From contig JAPOQA010000054.1 in assembly GCA_026710945.1 (NCBI GenBank), forward strand, positions 150,914 to 214,913: a stretch of DNA of 64,000 bases, given 5' to 3'. Below are positions 53,826 to 62,747 of this stretch, one piece after another. The notes under the pieces were generated by a model that saw nothing but the letters and a program-made list of their open reading frames with translations, was not told where the DNA came from and searched no databases. The position numbers and the translations under genes were made by a program. Position 1 is the first letter of the stretch, and each line of letters starts with the position of its first letter. Source of the stretch: Chloroflexota bacterium (GTDB lineage: Bacteria; Chloroflexota; UBA11872; VXOZ01).

Positions 53826-53840
53826 AATGATGCTTTCACA

Positions 53841-54857
53841 CTACAACCGTTCAGCGCCCACAGGGTCCGGCTCGGACACTTCTGCCGGTTCTTCACCCTC
53901 CGTGTCTTCCAGGGATCGACCGACAACCTCTACGTAGACGTCCTCGAGAGAAGCCGTTGCCAAGCGAAAGTCCTCCACCGCATCGGCGCCGATTTCAGCC
54001 AAGACCTGGTCTATGGTCTGCCCTACCCGCGCTTGCGGCACCCGCAAGAGTACGTGCTGCGGTCGGGGGAGATGCAGCGCGCCGAGAGTGCTCAGTTTTT
54101 CTTCCTGGGCTCGAGAGAGCGCAGCGCCGTCCCGCAGCCAGAGTTCGAGTCGGATTGTATCGCCCAGGCGGCCCTTCATTGCGCCGGGCGTACCCTCGGC
54201 GAGTACGCGACCTTCGTCGATTAGGGCAACCTTGTCCACTACCCGCTCGGCTTCGAGCACGTTATGCGTTACCAAGAGACAGGCGGCGCCATCATAGACT
54301 ACTGCCCGGCGGATAGCATCCCAAACTGCCCGACGCCGCAACGGATCGAGATCGTTCGTCGGTTCGTCGAGCACCAGCAGCGGCGGGCTGCCAAGCAGGG
54401 CCATGATGAAGCCCGTCATGCGTTGCATGCCGCCTGAGAGCTGGTTTATCGGCTTGCGCCGGATTTCATCGACCTCAAACTGCTCGATATACACGTCTCG
54501 CTGGCGAAGTGCCTCCTTGTGCGGGAGACCCTTGAGACGTCCGGTAAAATAAATGGCTTCTTCCCCCAGCAAGTCGCGCATTGCAAACGACGTCTGCGGC
54601 AAATAGCCAATCATGCGCTTGACGCGCTCAGGATCCTGCTCCGCGTCTACGCCAAATACCCAGACGTTCCCCGAGGTAGGCCGAACGAGACCCATGACCT
54701 GCTGGACGAATGTGCTCTTGCCTGCGCCGTTTGGGCCGAGCAAGCCGTAAACTTGGCCGCGAGGCACGGCAACGTCCAGTCGGTCATTTGCCAGCACGCC
54801 ATTGCGGTAAACTTTGGTCAGTTCCGTTGCCTCGACAGCAAGTCCAGGGGTTTTCAA
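53841..54857 (-). CDS. ABC transporter ATP-binding protein (DrrA-like)
   Basis: This ATPase subunit pairs with the adjacent permease. Walker A is GLLGPNGAGKSTFVQQ, the Q-loop is at GYLPQTSFAMRD, the signature is QLSGGMQRM, and Walker B is LLVLDEPTNDLDPLRRR, followed by the switch His in VTHN. The C-terminal extension (about 90 residues) fits DrrA-like proteins. The start chosen is TTG at 54857, after GAGGAG with 7-base spacing. The ATG at 54926, with a short GGAG, is the alternative; longer frames would overlap the sulfite oxidase-like gene. Confidence 0.9.
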   Translation of the reverse strand: MKTPGLAVEATELTKVYRNGVLANDRLDVAVPRGQVYGLLGPNGAGKSTFVQQVMGLVRPTSGNVWVFGVDAEQDPERVKRMIGYLPQTSFAMRDLLGEEAIYFTGRLKGLPHKEALRQRDVYIEQFEVDEIRRKPINQLSGGMQRMTGFIMALLGSPPLLVLDEPTNDLDPLRRRAVWDAIRRAVVYDGAACLLVTHNVLEAERVVDKVALIDEGRVLAEGTPGAMKGRLGDTIRLELWLRDGAALSRAQEEKLSTLGALHLPRPQHVLLRVPQARVGQTIDQVLAEIGADAVEDFRLATASLEDVYVEVVGRSLEDTEGEEPAEVSEPDPVGAERL

Positions 54858-54993
54858 GTGCGTGCTCCTCAATGTGATCGCGTAATTTCGCCCCGTCTCT
54901 TTAACCACTGTACCGTCTTGTGCCATCACACTCCAAGTCGAGGAAGACCCAGACTCTGCCGGTTGAACGGTGCATCGGGCTAAGCGTGGCCGA

Positions 54994-56268
54994 TTACTTG
55001 ACCGAAATCGGATGGGGCAGCGGTTGGTTGAAGAGATAGCCCTTCTCATTGAAGGGAGTCTTGTCAGGCTGGGTATTCCCGGCCGTGTCCGTCGCCCGGG
55101 TCATGAGGGTGTGCGCTCCTGCCTGCGCATCCCAGGCGAATTCGAAACGCGCCCAAGAGTGCTGGATCTGCGGTTCAAGTACCCTGGTCTCATTCCAGGT
55201 TGCGCCGGCATCGACACTCCAGTCCACGCGTGCTATCGCGCCAAACGGCGAGTGCGCGTACCCGTGCAAACGGTGCGGCCCTGCGTCCAATTCAGCAGGC
55301 CACGGGAGCGCCAGTGCGCTCTTGATCACCTGGGTGGTGAGCACTTTGCCCAGCGCTTCTCCCTCACCTGGATACGCGTCGCCTATGAGCACGTAGGAGG
55401 TCGTGTTGTTACGCGTCCAGAATTGGCTAGCAGAGACTACAATGCGGCTCAGCCACTTGACGCTGGCACTTCCCACCCAACCGGGCACGAGCGCCCGCAG
55501 CGGATAACCGTGGTCCTGGGGCAAGTCTTCACCGTTCAAACCGTAGGCCAGCAGAGTGTCGGGGTCCCGAGCCTTCTCAATTGGCAGGGCACGGCGCCAG
55601 CCTTCCTCCGGCGACTCAGTGTCCAGACCGATGAGCAGCACACTGACTGCGTCTGACGTGACCCCCGCCAACTCAAGCACGTTCCCCAGGGAAACACCGG
55701 TCCAAACGCCGTTCCCTACGGCGCCGGTCATCCATTGGGTGCCCTGGGCCGCCTGTCCCATCACCAGATCGAACATTGCCCGCTGGTTACCGGCGCACTC
55801 GAGATAGGAAATCACCGTCCTACTGGGCAGGCGCTGGATGTCTTTGAAAGAGAATTCCCGTGGGCGGGTCACCGCATCGCCTTCTACGGAGAGCCGCCAG
55901 CCGTCAACGTTGACGTCGATACTGGCAGAGTTGTTGCGTACGAAGAATAGGCGGCTTGGTGTTATGAATCCCTGCATGTTCTCCAGGCGGGACTCCAAGC
56001 CATTCTCCCCATGCCTGAGAAAGGGCGCTGTTTCTTTGAAATAGGCCGCTGGTTTGTCCGAAGCTGCGTTGGATGAACCCTCTATTGAACGTGTAGACTC
56101 TTCCGGCGCGTGCTCAGCGTCAGCGGGGACGCGAATCTCAGCGCACGCCATGAGGACCGCTGCCAGTCCTCCGGTTCCCAACAGATGCAGGAGCGTACGG
56201 CGGTCGACGCCTCGTTCCCGGGCCAGTGAAGTAAGCCAATCCGGCAGTTCAGAAACTGATTGCATCAT
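54994..56268 (-). CDS. Sulfite oxidase-like molybdenum protein, Tat lipoprotein
   Basis: This 424-residue SUOX-fold oxidoreductase is exported. The N-terminus has a twin-arginine DRRTLLHLLGTG followed by a hydrophobic run and MAC, a plausible lipobox, so it would be a lipid-anchored protein outside the membrane. The Mo-cofactor Cys is in ISYLECAGNQR, and the Mo-domain motif QDHGYPLRALVPGWVG follows. The C-terminal dimerisation domain has HGYAHSPFGAIARVDWSVDAGATW. Related enzymes oxidise sulfite to sulfate, though some have other substrates. No cytochrome partner is adjacent. It lies between an ABC exporter and a nucleotide enzyme. Confidence 0.88.
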   Translation of the reverse strand: MMQSVSELPDWLTSLARERGVDRRTLLHLLGTGGLAAVLMACAEIRVPADAEHAPEESTRSIEGSSNAASDKPAAYFKETAPFLRHGENGLESRLENMQGFITPSRLFFVRNNSASIDVNVDGWRLSVEGDAVTRPREFSFKDIQRLPSRTVISYLECAGNQRAMFDLVMGQAAQGTQWMTGAVGNGVWTGVSLGNVLELAGVTSDAVSVLLIGLDTESPEEGWRRALPIEKARDPDTLLAYGLNGEDLPQDHGYPLRALVPGWVGSASVKWLSRIVVSASQFWTRNNTTSYVLIGDAYPGEGEALGKVLTTQVIKSALALPWPAELDAGPHRLHGYAHSPFGAIARVDWSVDAGATWNETRVLEPQIQHSWARFEFAWDAQAGAHTLMTRATDTAGNTQPDKTPFNEKGYLFNQPLPHPISVK

Positions 56269-56381
56269 TGAGCTTCTCGTTGAGAGTGATTTTCACATCT
56301 GGCAATCTACGCGCCGGCACGGGCGGCGACAAGAAAAGACCCCCATGCACGGGGGCAGAGCAAGTGTAGGTGCATTCCGCG

Positions 56382-56846
56382 TTACGGGTCTCGTGCCCAC
56401 CTGGCGAGCGCCTTTTGCGGCGAGGCGAGTTCCTCGATCGCAGTGTAATAGTAGTCCTGCCACCCCTCTTCGGGTAGGCCCGTGAAGAGCATGAGGTTCA
56501 AGGGGTACATGCCGCTGTCGGTCGCGGTGCGCAGATCATCCCGGAAGAGAAACGTCGGCTTGCCCAATGCAATGGCCATGCCTAACTCGACCATTACGCC
56601 ATCATCCGGGGGAACGCCATTGACGACGGCAAAGATGGCATCAGCCGCCGCAACGTCACGGTAGTCCGCCTGGCCGATTTGATACGCCCAACCGGGCGCC
56701 GAAAAGTCCACCTGGTTGTTGCGCTCGAAAGGCTCCCACACTTCCAGATCGAGACTCTCCAGCGCGGAAATCAACGGAGGAAGCAGCAAGGCTTTCTGCT
56801 GGTCAGAGAACCCATAAGGATTGGCGAGGTAGACGGTTTTTGCCAA
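56382..56846 (-). CDS. Nucleoside 2-deoxyribosyltransferase
   Basis: This enzyme moves deoxyribose between nucleobases (salvage) or cuts nucleotides. The 154 residues carry VYLANPYGFS near the start, DYRDVAAADAIFAVVNG, and the catalytic Glu in DDGVMVELGMAIALGKPTFLF. The fold and length (about 150-165) match the family. No operon partner is certain: a small membrane protein gene lies 39 bp upstream on the same strand, and the Mo-enzyme gene starts 113 bp downstream. Confidence 0.88.
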   Translation of the reverse strand: MAKTVYLANPYGFSDQQKALLLPPLISALESLDLEVWEPFERNNQVDFSAPGWAYQIGQADYRDVAAADAIFAVVNGVPPDDGVMVELGMAIALGKPTFLFRDDLRTATDSGMYPLNLMLFTGLPEEGWQDYYYTAIEELASPQKALARWARDP

Positions 56847-56885
56847 TGCGCGCCTCTTTCGCCGAGAGTGACTGCGGCAACGATC

Positions 56886-57308
56886 CTATTCGGACGGATC
56901 GAGCAGAAGCGATATCGACGTAGGAATGAACATCAGCGCAAGCGCTATGTCGATGATGATCCAGAGCTGGGTATCGCTATTAACCGGATCCGACCACTGC
57001 ACGCCAAACCAGTTCCACAGGTGTGCGATGAGCACTGCTGCCGCGCAAAAGAAGAGTACGTTGGCCTCCAAGTACCTCCGAGTAACCGGCGAGTCGCTCC
57101 CTTCAGCACCAGCATTGCGCTTGCGTTCGATCGCTATGAGAAGGACTGCGATCACGCCAATGATCTGAAGTGGATTCAATACTTGCCAAACCGGAAGTGA
57201 CGCATCGGACCAGGTTGGATCGTAGAACTGGGTGGCGAGGAAGTGCAAGGTAACTGCAGCACCTACCACGAGCAAGTAAACGCCTGCCAAACGCTTGAGC
57301 GCAGCCAT
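56886..57308 (-). CDS. Small four-helix membrane protein of unknown function
   Basis: I do not recognise this 140-residue protein. It has about four hydrophobic helices: LAGVYLLVVGAAVTLHFLA, LQIIGVIAVLLIAI, ANVLFFCAAAVLIAHLW and IIIDIALALMFIPTSISLLL. A short cytosolic loop (ERKRNAGAEGSDSPVTRRY) lies between helices 2 and 3. It lies 65 bp downstream of tRNA-fMet on the same strand. It could read on with the deoxyribosyltransferase gene. Confidence 0.6.
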   Translation of the reverse strand: MAALKRLAGVYLLVVGAAVTLHFLATQFYDPTWSDASLPVWQVLNPLQIIGVIAVLLIAIERKRNAGAEGSDSPVTRRYLEANVLFFCAAAVLIAHLWNWFGVQWSDPVNSDTQLWIIIDIALALMFIPTSISLLLDPSE

Positions 57309-57373
57309 GCTGAACCCTCCCTACAGCATAGAGACACAACCGAGCACATGGTTTGAAGAAGCTGGCAATTTGG

Positions 57374-57445
57374 TAGCGGGGGAGGGATTCGAACCCTCGA
57401 CCTTCAGGTTATGAGCCTGACGAGCTGCCACTGCTCCACCCCGCG
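57374..57445 (-). tRNA. tRNA-fMet (initiator, anticodon CAU)
   Basis: The 72-nt cloverleaf is complete except for CCA, which is not encoded. The anticodon CAT is at 57411-57413 (complement). Initiator marks are the unpaired C1/T72 at the acceptor end and the A11-T24 pair in the D stem. The anticodon stem has GG/CC with A-T at 29-41, rather than three G-C pairs. It follows RNase P RNA by about 58 bp on the same strand. Confidence 0.93.
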
Positions 57446-57503
57446 TCACATACGCACTGTAAATGCGTCCGCATCGCAGATGAGTACACATCTCTGGTGC
57501 GTG

Positions 57504-57828
57504 TTGAGTAGACCGATAAGCCCCATTCTGTCGCGGACAGCCATCTATCTTGGGCCGCAGCTTGCGCCGCGCCTCTTTGCGGCCTACCCGGGACTCCGCG
57601 AGCCGCCTCAACGTCCCTCTCTTGGCCTTGCTCCAGGTAGAGGTTACCCTTTTCACTCCGGTCGCAATCGCATGTAACGATGGCAACCGGCCGTAGTCTC
57701 TGTGGCCCTATTCCTCGCCTCACGGCGGACGGGTGTTACCCGCTACCCTGCTCTCTGGAGTGGGGACTTTCCTCACTCTGTCCACAACGTGAAGTGTGGA
57801 CTCTGCGCGGCTGTCTAGTCTACTCAGC
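57504..57828 (-). ncRNA. rnpB: RNase P RNA (M1 RNA)
   Basis: This is the catalytic RNA that trims tRNA 5' leaders. The P1 helix is formed by GAGTAGAC near the 5' end and GTCTACTC near the 3' end. The universal GAGGAAAGTCC segment and the GGCTTATCGGTCTAC 3' end are present in order, with ACAG near the 5' end. Length is about 325 nt, typical for bacterial type A RNA. Ends were set from P1 pairing and the promoter distance. tRNA-fMet lies directly downstream. Confidence 0.95.
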
Positions 57829-57835
57829 ATTAGGC

Positions 57836-57864
57836 AGTATAGCACGGCATGCCTCACCACACAA
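57836..57864 (-). promoter_or_regulatory. Promoter of rnpB
   Basis: On the minus strand TTGTGT (57859-57864) and TATACT (57836-57841) are 17 bp apart. The predicted +1, seven bases after the -10, falls on the first base of the P1 helix, a close match to the RNA 5' end. Confidence 0.8.
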
Positions 57865-57998
57865 CCGGGCGATGCTACGGTTAGCACCACAGTTCGGTGT
57901 GAGAAACGGAGAAAGGCCATCGGGCGGCTTGGCCTGACCAAGTTGTTTGGAAGCCACTCCCACCGACGAGTCCCTATCGACAGGGGGCCTGTCATGCG

Positions 57999-58018
57999 GG
58001 AGGGTCGCAGCACCCTCC
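57999..58018 (-). terminator. Stem-loop downstream of the AMP-dependent ligase
   Basis: Arms GGAGGGT (57999-58005) and ACCCTCC (58012-58018) enclose a 6-base loop, 53 bp past the stop of the ligase at 58071. The T-rich side (TGTTTTGG) lies on the plus strand, so terminator function for the minus-strand gene is uncertain. Confidence 0.45.
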
Positions 58019-58070
58019 TGTTTTGGCCAGCCTTGAGATTAATTTGGACCTGCTATTCGGCAATCGATGT

Positions 58071-59621
58071 TTACGCTCTAGGTACCTGCTTGCGAAGTAG
58101 TCTTTTAAGCACTTTCCCACTCGCGTTACGAGGCAGATGATCAAAAAAGAATATCTTCCTCGGAACTTTGTATGCGAATAATCTCTCACGAGCAAAGCGC
58201 TGGAGTTCTTCAGCCGTAGCAGGAGTCCGAAGCACGATCGCTGCTGCTACTTCCTCACCAAGAACATCATCTGGCACTGAAAATACCGCCGCTTCAGCGA
58301 CGGCTGGATGTTCGTACAGCACGTCCTCCACTTCTAATGACGAGAATCCCTGAGTACCTCTGCGTATATTGTCTTCCGAACGGTCAAGTAGGTAAAGATT
58401 TCCATTCTCATTAACGAACCCCAAATCTCCTGTTCGTATCCAACCGTCTTCAAGAAATACCTGCGCCGTGCGTTTCGGATCACGAAAATACCAGCGCCGA
58501 GGAAAGCCGACGCACCTCAGCCAAATCTCTCCTTCTTGATTAGGAGGTGCTTCCAGACCATTATCGTCTGAAATGCGTACTTCTTCTCTGCCAACCACGC
58601 ACCCTTGAGAATCTGCTATGCCCACGGGACGCCCAAGTAGGCCGCTTGGAAACGGGCGTGCTGGATCATAGGTCACCCTAATCCCGGGAAGCGAAGCTTC
58701 ATTCGTGCCATATCTGATAGTAAGCAGCGCTTGGGGGAATGCGGCTTGGAGCCGCGGAAGTAGTGCGGGGGGTGTTCTAAGGGACCCGAGGAAGATGCGC
58801 CTCAATGATGAAACATCGTAACGTTCATAGGCCCCCGATAGGAGTACTTGCTGTGCCATGGTCGGAATCAGGTCTGTAAAATGAGCTCTATGCTCCTCTA
58901 TGAGGGCACAGAAACGTTCAGGATCAAACTCACGCATGATAATGGAACGTCGTGGCAGAGTTCCCGGCAGCATGAGGAAAGGGTGCAGCATTATTAGAGT
59001 CCCGGCTGTTTCTAACCCTATAGTCACGATGGCCACTGGGTGTTCTATATCATTGAATTCTGGGTCCGGAGGGTGAGAGTAGTAATAGCGGCAGGGATAG
59101 CTGGCGTTGCCATGAGAGCATGCGATGGCCTTGGGTGGTCCTGTGGTTCCAGAGGTATAGAGGATATGACATATGTCGTCTGGCACGACCGAACTCTTGA
59201 ATGGCTCTTGTCGATGTCCGTTCTCTAGCTCATCAAGACTACTTATCCACCCTGAAAAGCCAATTGGCGCCAACTCGGGCAAACAAATAACGCCACTGGC
59301 CTGAGAGTGGTCGAGCCTGTAATTGACATCCTCAACAGCCCCCTCGCTTCGAAGGTGCACGGCGATTCCGCCTGTCTTCTGCACTCCAAAGTATGCCACT
59401 GAACAATCGATCCAATTTAGATTGTCAAATCGCAGACCGATTCGATCACCTTTTCTGACACCACGTTCGATCAGTCCACGAGCAACTGCATTTGATCGCT
59501 TGTCCAATTCGGCGTAAGTTACTGCCTCGCCTCCATCCACAATTACGGCAAGTTCGTCAGGATGAGTGGCCGCTCGCATACGAACTACATCCGGGAGTGT
59601 CCTCATAGCCTCTGCCCTCAT
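58071..59621 (-). CDS. AMP-forming acyl-CoA synthetase / carboxylic acid ligase
   Basis: This 516-residue adenylate-forming enzyme activates a carboxylic acid as acyl-AMP. Motif A3 is ILYTSGTTGPPKAI (about residues 150-165), A5 is RYGTNEAS, A7 is DGWIRTGDLGF, and the A10 Lys is in RNASGKVLKRLL near the C-terminus. GAGGTGAGGC precedes the first ATG. The region is less GC-rich than most of the window. It is downstream of an ABC-2 exporter. It may activate a fatty or aromatic acid for CoA ligation; no carrier-protein domain is fused. Confidence 0.9.
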   Translation of the reverse strand: MRAEAMRTLPDVVRMRAATHPDELAVIVDGGEAVTYAELDKRSNAVARGLIERGVRKGDRIGLRFDNLNWIDCSVAYFGVQKTGGIAVHLRSEGAVEDVNYRLDHSQASGVICLPELAPIGFSGWISSLDELENGHRQEPFKSSVVPDDICHILYTSGTTGPPKAIACSHGNASYPCRYYYSHPPDPEFNDIEHPVAIVTIGLETAGTLIMLHPFLMLPGTLPRRSIIMREFDPERFCALIEEHRAHFTDLIPTMAQQVLLSGAYERYDVSSLRRIFLGSLRTPPALLPRLQAAFPQALLTIRYGTNEASLPGIRVTYDPARPFPSGLLGRPVGIADSQGCVVGREEVRISDDNGLEAPPNQEGEIWLRCVGFPRRWYFRDPKRTAQVFLEDGWIRTGDLGFVNENGNLYLLDRSEDNIRRGTQGFSSLEVEDVLYEHPAVAEAAVFSVPDDVLGEEVAAAIVLRTPATAEELQRFARERLFAYKVPRKIFFFDHLPRNASGKVLKRLLRKQVPRA

Positions 59622-59660
59622 CGCCTCACCTCGTTTCTGTTGCTTCGGGCTATTACGCCG

Positions 59661-60473
59661 CTAGTCTTCTCGCCACGGCAGACGCCAGAGCCCCAGCGCT
59701 ATGCATACTAGCGCGAAGCCTGCCAGTACAGCGAGTTCGACCACAACATCGGTGCGACCGGACAACGACTTCGTGATCCCATCAGCGGCATAGCGTAGCG
59801 GCGAAATGTAGCCCAGCGCCTTTAGCAGCAAGGGCGCTTGCTCCATCGTGAAGTAAACGGGCGACAAGGCCGCAAGCACGATCGCCAACAGAGAGGCGCT
59901 GATGTTACCGGCCTGCAGCGTGGGGGCGAAGCTGACGACGAAAATGGTTAAGCCAGCCATCGTCAGAACCGTCAAGACAAGGCAGGGTACGAGACCCCAA
60001 GTGATGCTTATATCCACGCCGGCCGCGACCCCGAAGCCAAGCAGCATCACAACCGTTATGACGCCGGATATGGATGAATAGGCCAGTGAGCCGAGGATGT
60101 ACGCGCCTTTTGACACCGGCATCGTAATGAGCAGCTTGAGGTAACCCATGAATCGTTGCGCGACCGCGTTCTGTCCGACGAGCATGCCGATGGAAAAAGC
60201 CACACCGAAAACCAACGTGCCGGCGAGCAGGCGGCGCACCACGGCCGGATCGTCAGGCGCAATCGCTTTGGTTACGTAGAACCACGGAATTGGGAAGGCG
60301 GCTGCCGCCAGCACGATCAGATACCACTGACGCATAATAGGTATGAAATTAAGCTCGAAGACCGAGACGACATCGGACATGAACTTTGTGAAGCCTCTGG
60401 TCCGATAGTGGCCCCGAGTAGCGTTAGGGTCTGGGTTTACCCAGCCCTCGGTTTGCCGTGGCGAATCATCCAT
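59661..60473 (-). CDS. ABC-2-type transporter permease (second exporter)
   Basis: This 270-residue membrane protein has about six helices. A hydrophilic N-terminus (residues 1-45) leads to LIVLAAAAFPIPWFYVTKA, then the helices around LVGQNAVAQRFMGYLKLLITMPVSKGAYILG, a typical ABC-2 permease loop region (read in parts). The gene overlaps the upstream ATPase by one base, indicating translational coupling. It resembles the other permease of this window only in general layout, so it is a separate exporter. The substrate is unknown. Confidence 0.86.
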   Translation of the reverse strand: MDDSPRQTEGWVNPDPNATRGHYRTRGFTKFMSDVVSVFELNFIPIMRQWYLIVLAAAAFPIPWFYVTKAIAPDDPAVVRRLLAGTLVFGVAFSIGMLVGQNAVAQRFMGYLKLLITMPVSKGAYILGSLAYSSISGVITVVMLLGFGVAAGVDISITWGLVPCLVLTVLTMAGLTIFVVSFAPTLQAGNISASLLAIVLAALSPVYFTMEQAPLLLKALGYISPLRYAADGITKSLSGRTDVVVELAVLAGFALVCIALGLWRLPWRED

Positions 60474-61351
60474 TAGGTTGCAGCCTCTTCGTCCAGTGGA
60501 CGTTTATTGCGCGTGAGACCGAGATAAACGTCTTCTAGGGTTGTCCTGGAGACGGTGTACTGGCGGATGCCCTTGGCTTGCACCTGTGCGACGAGTTCTT
60601 GGTCGGTGGCGCCATAGACAGTCTCGGTCTTGTCCTCCGTGTCGAATGTAATCTTGAATTCGAACCCATGTCCGGCCTTGAGATTGTCTACAGTATCGAG
60701 AGCCAACAACGTGCCGTCTTGGATGATGCCAACCCGGTCGCACAAGACTTCGGCCTCCTCCATGTTGTGGGTCGTGAGCAGAACGGTCGTGCCCTTGCGC
60801 TTGTAGCCAAGCAGCAGTTCCCACAAGTCGTGGCGCGCCTCGGGATCGAGGCCTGCGCTGGGCTCATCCAAGACCATGAGCGGAGGGTCAACCAGCGCGG
60901 CGATGCCGACGAGGAGGCGACGCTTCAGGCCTCCGGACAACTCTTCGGCGGGCTTATCCCGGTGCTCCTCAAGCCGCAGGTCGGCTATCAATTCATCGGC
61001 CCGGCGTGACGCCATCCGGGCAGAGAGGCCGCGTAATTTACCGAAGATACGCAGGTGGTGGCGTACCGATAGCTTGTAGTAGACTTGGGCCTCTTGCGGC
61101 ATGACGCCCATATAGCCCTTAGCCTCATTGTAGTGGGCCACCGCATCGATCCCAAAGACACAGACTTCGCCTGAGGTCGGTATCAGCTCAGTGGTGATCT
61201 GCCGCACGAGTGTGGTCTTGCCCGCGCCGTTGGGACCAAGGATGCCCAGCAACTCGCCGGGTTCAACGGTTAGCGAAAGCTCTCGATTCGCCCAGGTGCC
61301 GTTCTTGTAGCGCTTGCTGATCTGCTTGATTTCAACGGGTGGTGCTTGCAT
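60473..61351 (-). CDS. ABC transporter ATP-binding protein (second exporter)
   Basis: This is the ATPase for the overlapping permease gene. Walker A is GILGPNGAGKTTLVRQ, the signature is ELSGGLKRR, Walker B is LMVLDEPSAGLDPEAR, and the switch His is in LTTHNMEEAE. The C-terminal segment (about residues 220-292) is typical of DrrA-like ATPases. The start chosen is MQAPPVEIKQ at 61351; the 15 codons before it look unlike coding sequence. No ribosome-binding site is visible, so the mRNA may be leaderless or start further upstream. Confidence 0.9.
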   Translation of the reverse strand: MQAPPVEIKQISKRYKNGTWANRELSLTVEPGELLGILGPNGAGKTTLVRQITTELIPTSGEVCVFGIDAVAHYNEAKGYMGVMPQEAQVYYKLSVRHHLRIFGKLRGLSARMASRRADELIADLRLEEHRDKPAEELSGGLKRRLLVGIAALVDPPLMVLDEPSAGLDPEARHDLWELLLGYKRKGTTVLLTTHNMEEAEVLCDRVGIIQDGTLLALDTVDNLKAGHGFEFKITFDTEDKTETVYGATDQELVAQVQAKGIRQYTVSRTTLEDVYLGLTRNKRPLDEEAAT

Positions 61352-61454
61352 AGAGAATAAAATCCCAACGCTATTAGTAAAATGGGCAAAAAACACCTGG
61401 TTAGACTCGACCTTGCTAACCTGCCCTTTAGACGAGCATGAATCGAAACCATTG

Positions 61455-62624
61455 CTATGTTTCGTCTAATGAAATGATATAGTTGTGTAATGGTCGATCT
61501 ACGATCCAGTGTGGCTTTGCCTTGATAGCTCTATCCCTCGTTCCGCCAACGATTTCTATTCTGAATTCTGCCATCTGTGGCATCTCAAGGTCACGCCATT
61601 CTGTGTAGAGCTTGCTTAATTCCTCAATTGCAACTTCATGACCAACTAGGCGGTAGACCCCGGACGTTATGGCAGCCCACCCTTTTCCTTCCATATCGAG
61701 ACCTATGCCGCTTGCGACTACTTGACGGCCTTGTCTAAGATTTATTAGACAACACTGCCCTGATCGCAAACCCACGTAAAACCAGAAATCTCTCAGTCTC
61801 TCTAGTCTATCCTCCACTATTCCATCCCAAAGGGGCCACTCACATACTCTTTCATCGAGCTGCTTGAACCGGAGCCCCCTGATGTCCTCGCTATAGAGTT
61901 GCCCCTCACCCTCAATCTGTTCGATCGCTGCGCCAACCGAACCGACCACGCGGCCTAGGACTTTGTCAGACTCCCGCCATACTTTCAAAAGGGAATACCA
62001 TCCCCCAAAATACATTGGGACGAGCAGATAACCATGGATACCCAACTGAGTAATCCAATGCGGTGAAATGTCCGTACATCCGACGGTCACCAAAATTCTG
62101 TCGAATGGCGCTTTAGCAGTTCTTCCGTAGAACCCATCCAAATGAAGAACTTCAATGTCTCCGTAGCCTTCCTCCGCTAGACGGTTGGTTATGCCCTCCA
62201 CCAAGTTCCTGTTGACGCCTACCGTGACTACCTTCAATTGACTTTCGACAATCTCTGAGAGCAGTGCCGCCTCGTAACCAGTGTTTGTACCGATGTGAAG
62301 CACGTTCATCCCACTTTGAAGCTCAAGACTCTCAATCATAAATGTGACAAATTCAGCCGCGAGCGTACGTCTTGGAGCCCCTGTATCATCTGACACAATG
62401 ATAGGACCTCCAGAATAGATCGCTCTGAGATGTTCAAAATCAGGTGCCAGGCGATCCAGTCTTGCTCTCCGATACTTGCCACAGTTGGCCAGGTAGAAAT
62501 CGTCGATTAGCTTATGAATTTGCACAGTACAGAGAGCTTTTTCCATTGCGGACGAGAATATTACTCCCTGCATATTCAGACGATTTACGTATCTTTGTAT
62601 GTATGCCTGAACCACAACCGCCAC
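61455..62624 (-). CDS. PCMT-like SAM-dependent methyltransferase
   Basis: The 389-residue protein has a protein-L-isoaspartate-O-methyltransferase-like core at about residues 70-200. The SAM motif is VLHIGTNTGYEAALLSE, and the preceding TLAAEFVTFMIESLEL corresponds to the segment usually reading QTISQP. A C-terminal part of about 190 residues is extra compared with a housekeeping PCMT (about 210-220 residues). Similar extended PCMT-like proteins modify peptides in some RiPP clusters, but no precursor peptide is convincing here. GTG is used as start; an ATG 17 codons in is an alternative. The DNA is AT-richer than most of the window. Confidence 0.7.
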   Translation of the reverse strand: MAVVVQAYIQRYVNRLNMQGVIFSSAMEKALCTVQIHKLIDDFYLANCGKYRRARLDRLAPDFEHLRAIYSGGPIIVSDDTGAPRRTLAAEFVTFMIESLELQSGMNVLHIGTNTGYEAALLSEIVESQLKVVTVGVNRNLVEGITNRLAEEGYGDIEVLHLDGFYGRTAKAPFDRILVTVGCTDISPHWITQLGIHGYLLVPMYFGGWYSLLKVWRESDKVLGRVVGSVGAAIEQIEGEGQLYSEDIRGLRFKQLDERVCEWPLWDGIVEDRLERLRDFWFYVGLRSGQCCLINLRQGRQVVASGIGLDMEGKGWAAITSGVYRLVGHEVAIEELSKLYTEWRDLEMPQMAEFRIEIVGGTRDRAIKAKPHWIVDRPLHNYIISLDET

Positions 62625-62660
62625 CTATAGATGAGACATCAGTTACGAACTCAAAGCATA

Positions 62661-62690
62661 CGCCTCGCGCCGGAATTCCAGCACGAGGCG
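62661..62690. repeat. Near-perfect palindrome between methyltransferase and unknown gene
   Basis: The halves CGCCTCGCGCCGGAA and TTCCAGCACGAGGCG differ from perfect complementarity at two positions, both of which become G-U pairs in the minus-strand RNA. It lies in the 123-bp gap between the two genes and could end transcription or act as a REP-like element. Confidence 0.65.
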
Positions 62691-62747
62691 CATAGGTAAA
62701 CCCCCAGCCACTTCTGTTTTGTTGGAAGAGACTACGGTAGGCAGGTC

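Noticed and set aside
55000..55049. Longer ATP-binding protein start reaching into the sulfite oxidase-like gene
   Set aside because: The extension would overlap the neighbour's stop, is low complexity and unlike ABC proteins, and a better initiation site lies at 54857.
62603..62695. Short plus-strand frame starting MPEPQPPPIDET as a RiPP precursor
   Set aside because: It runs opposite to the methyltransferase, overlaps its start and a palindrome, and lacks an initiation signal.
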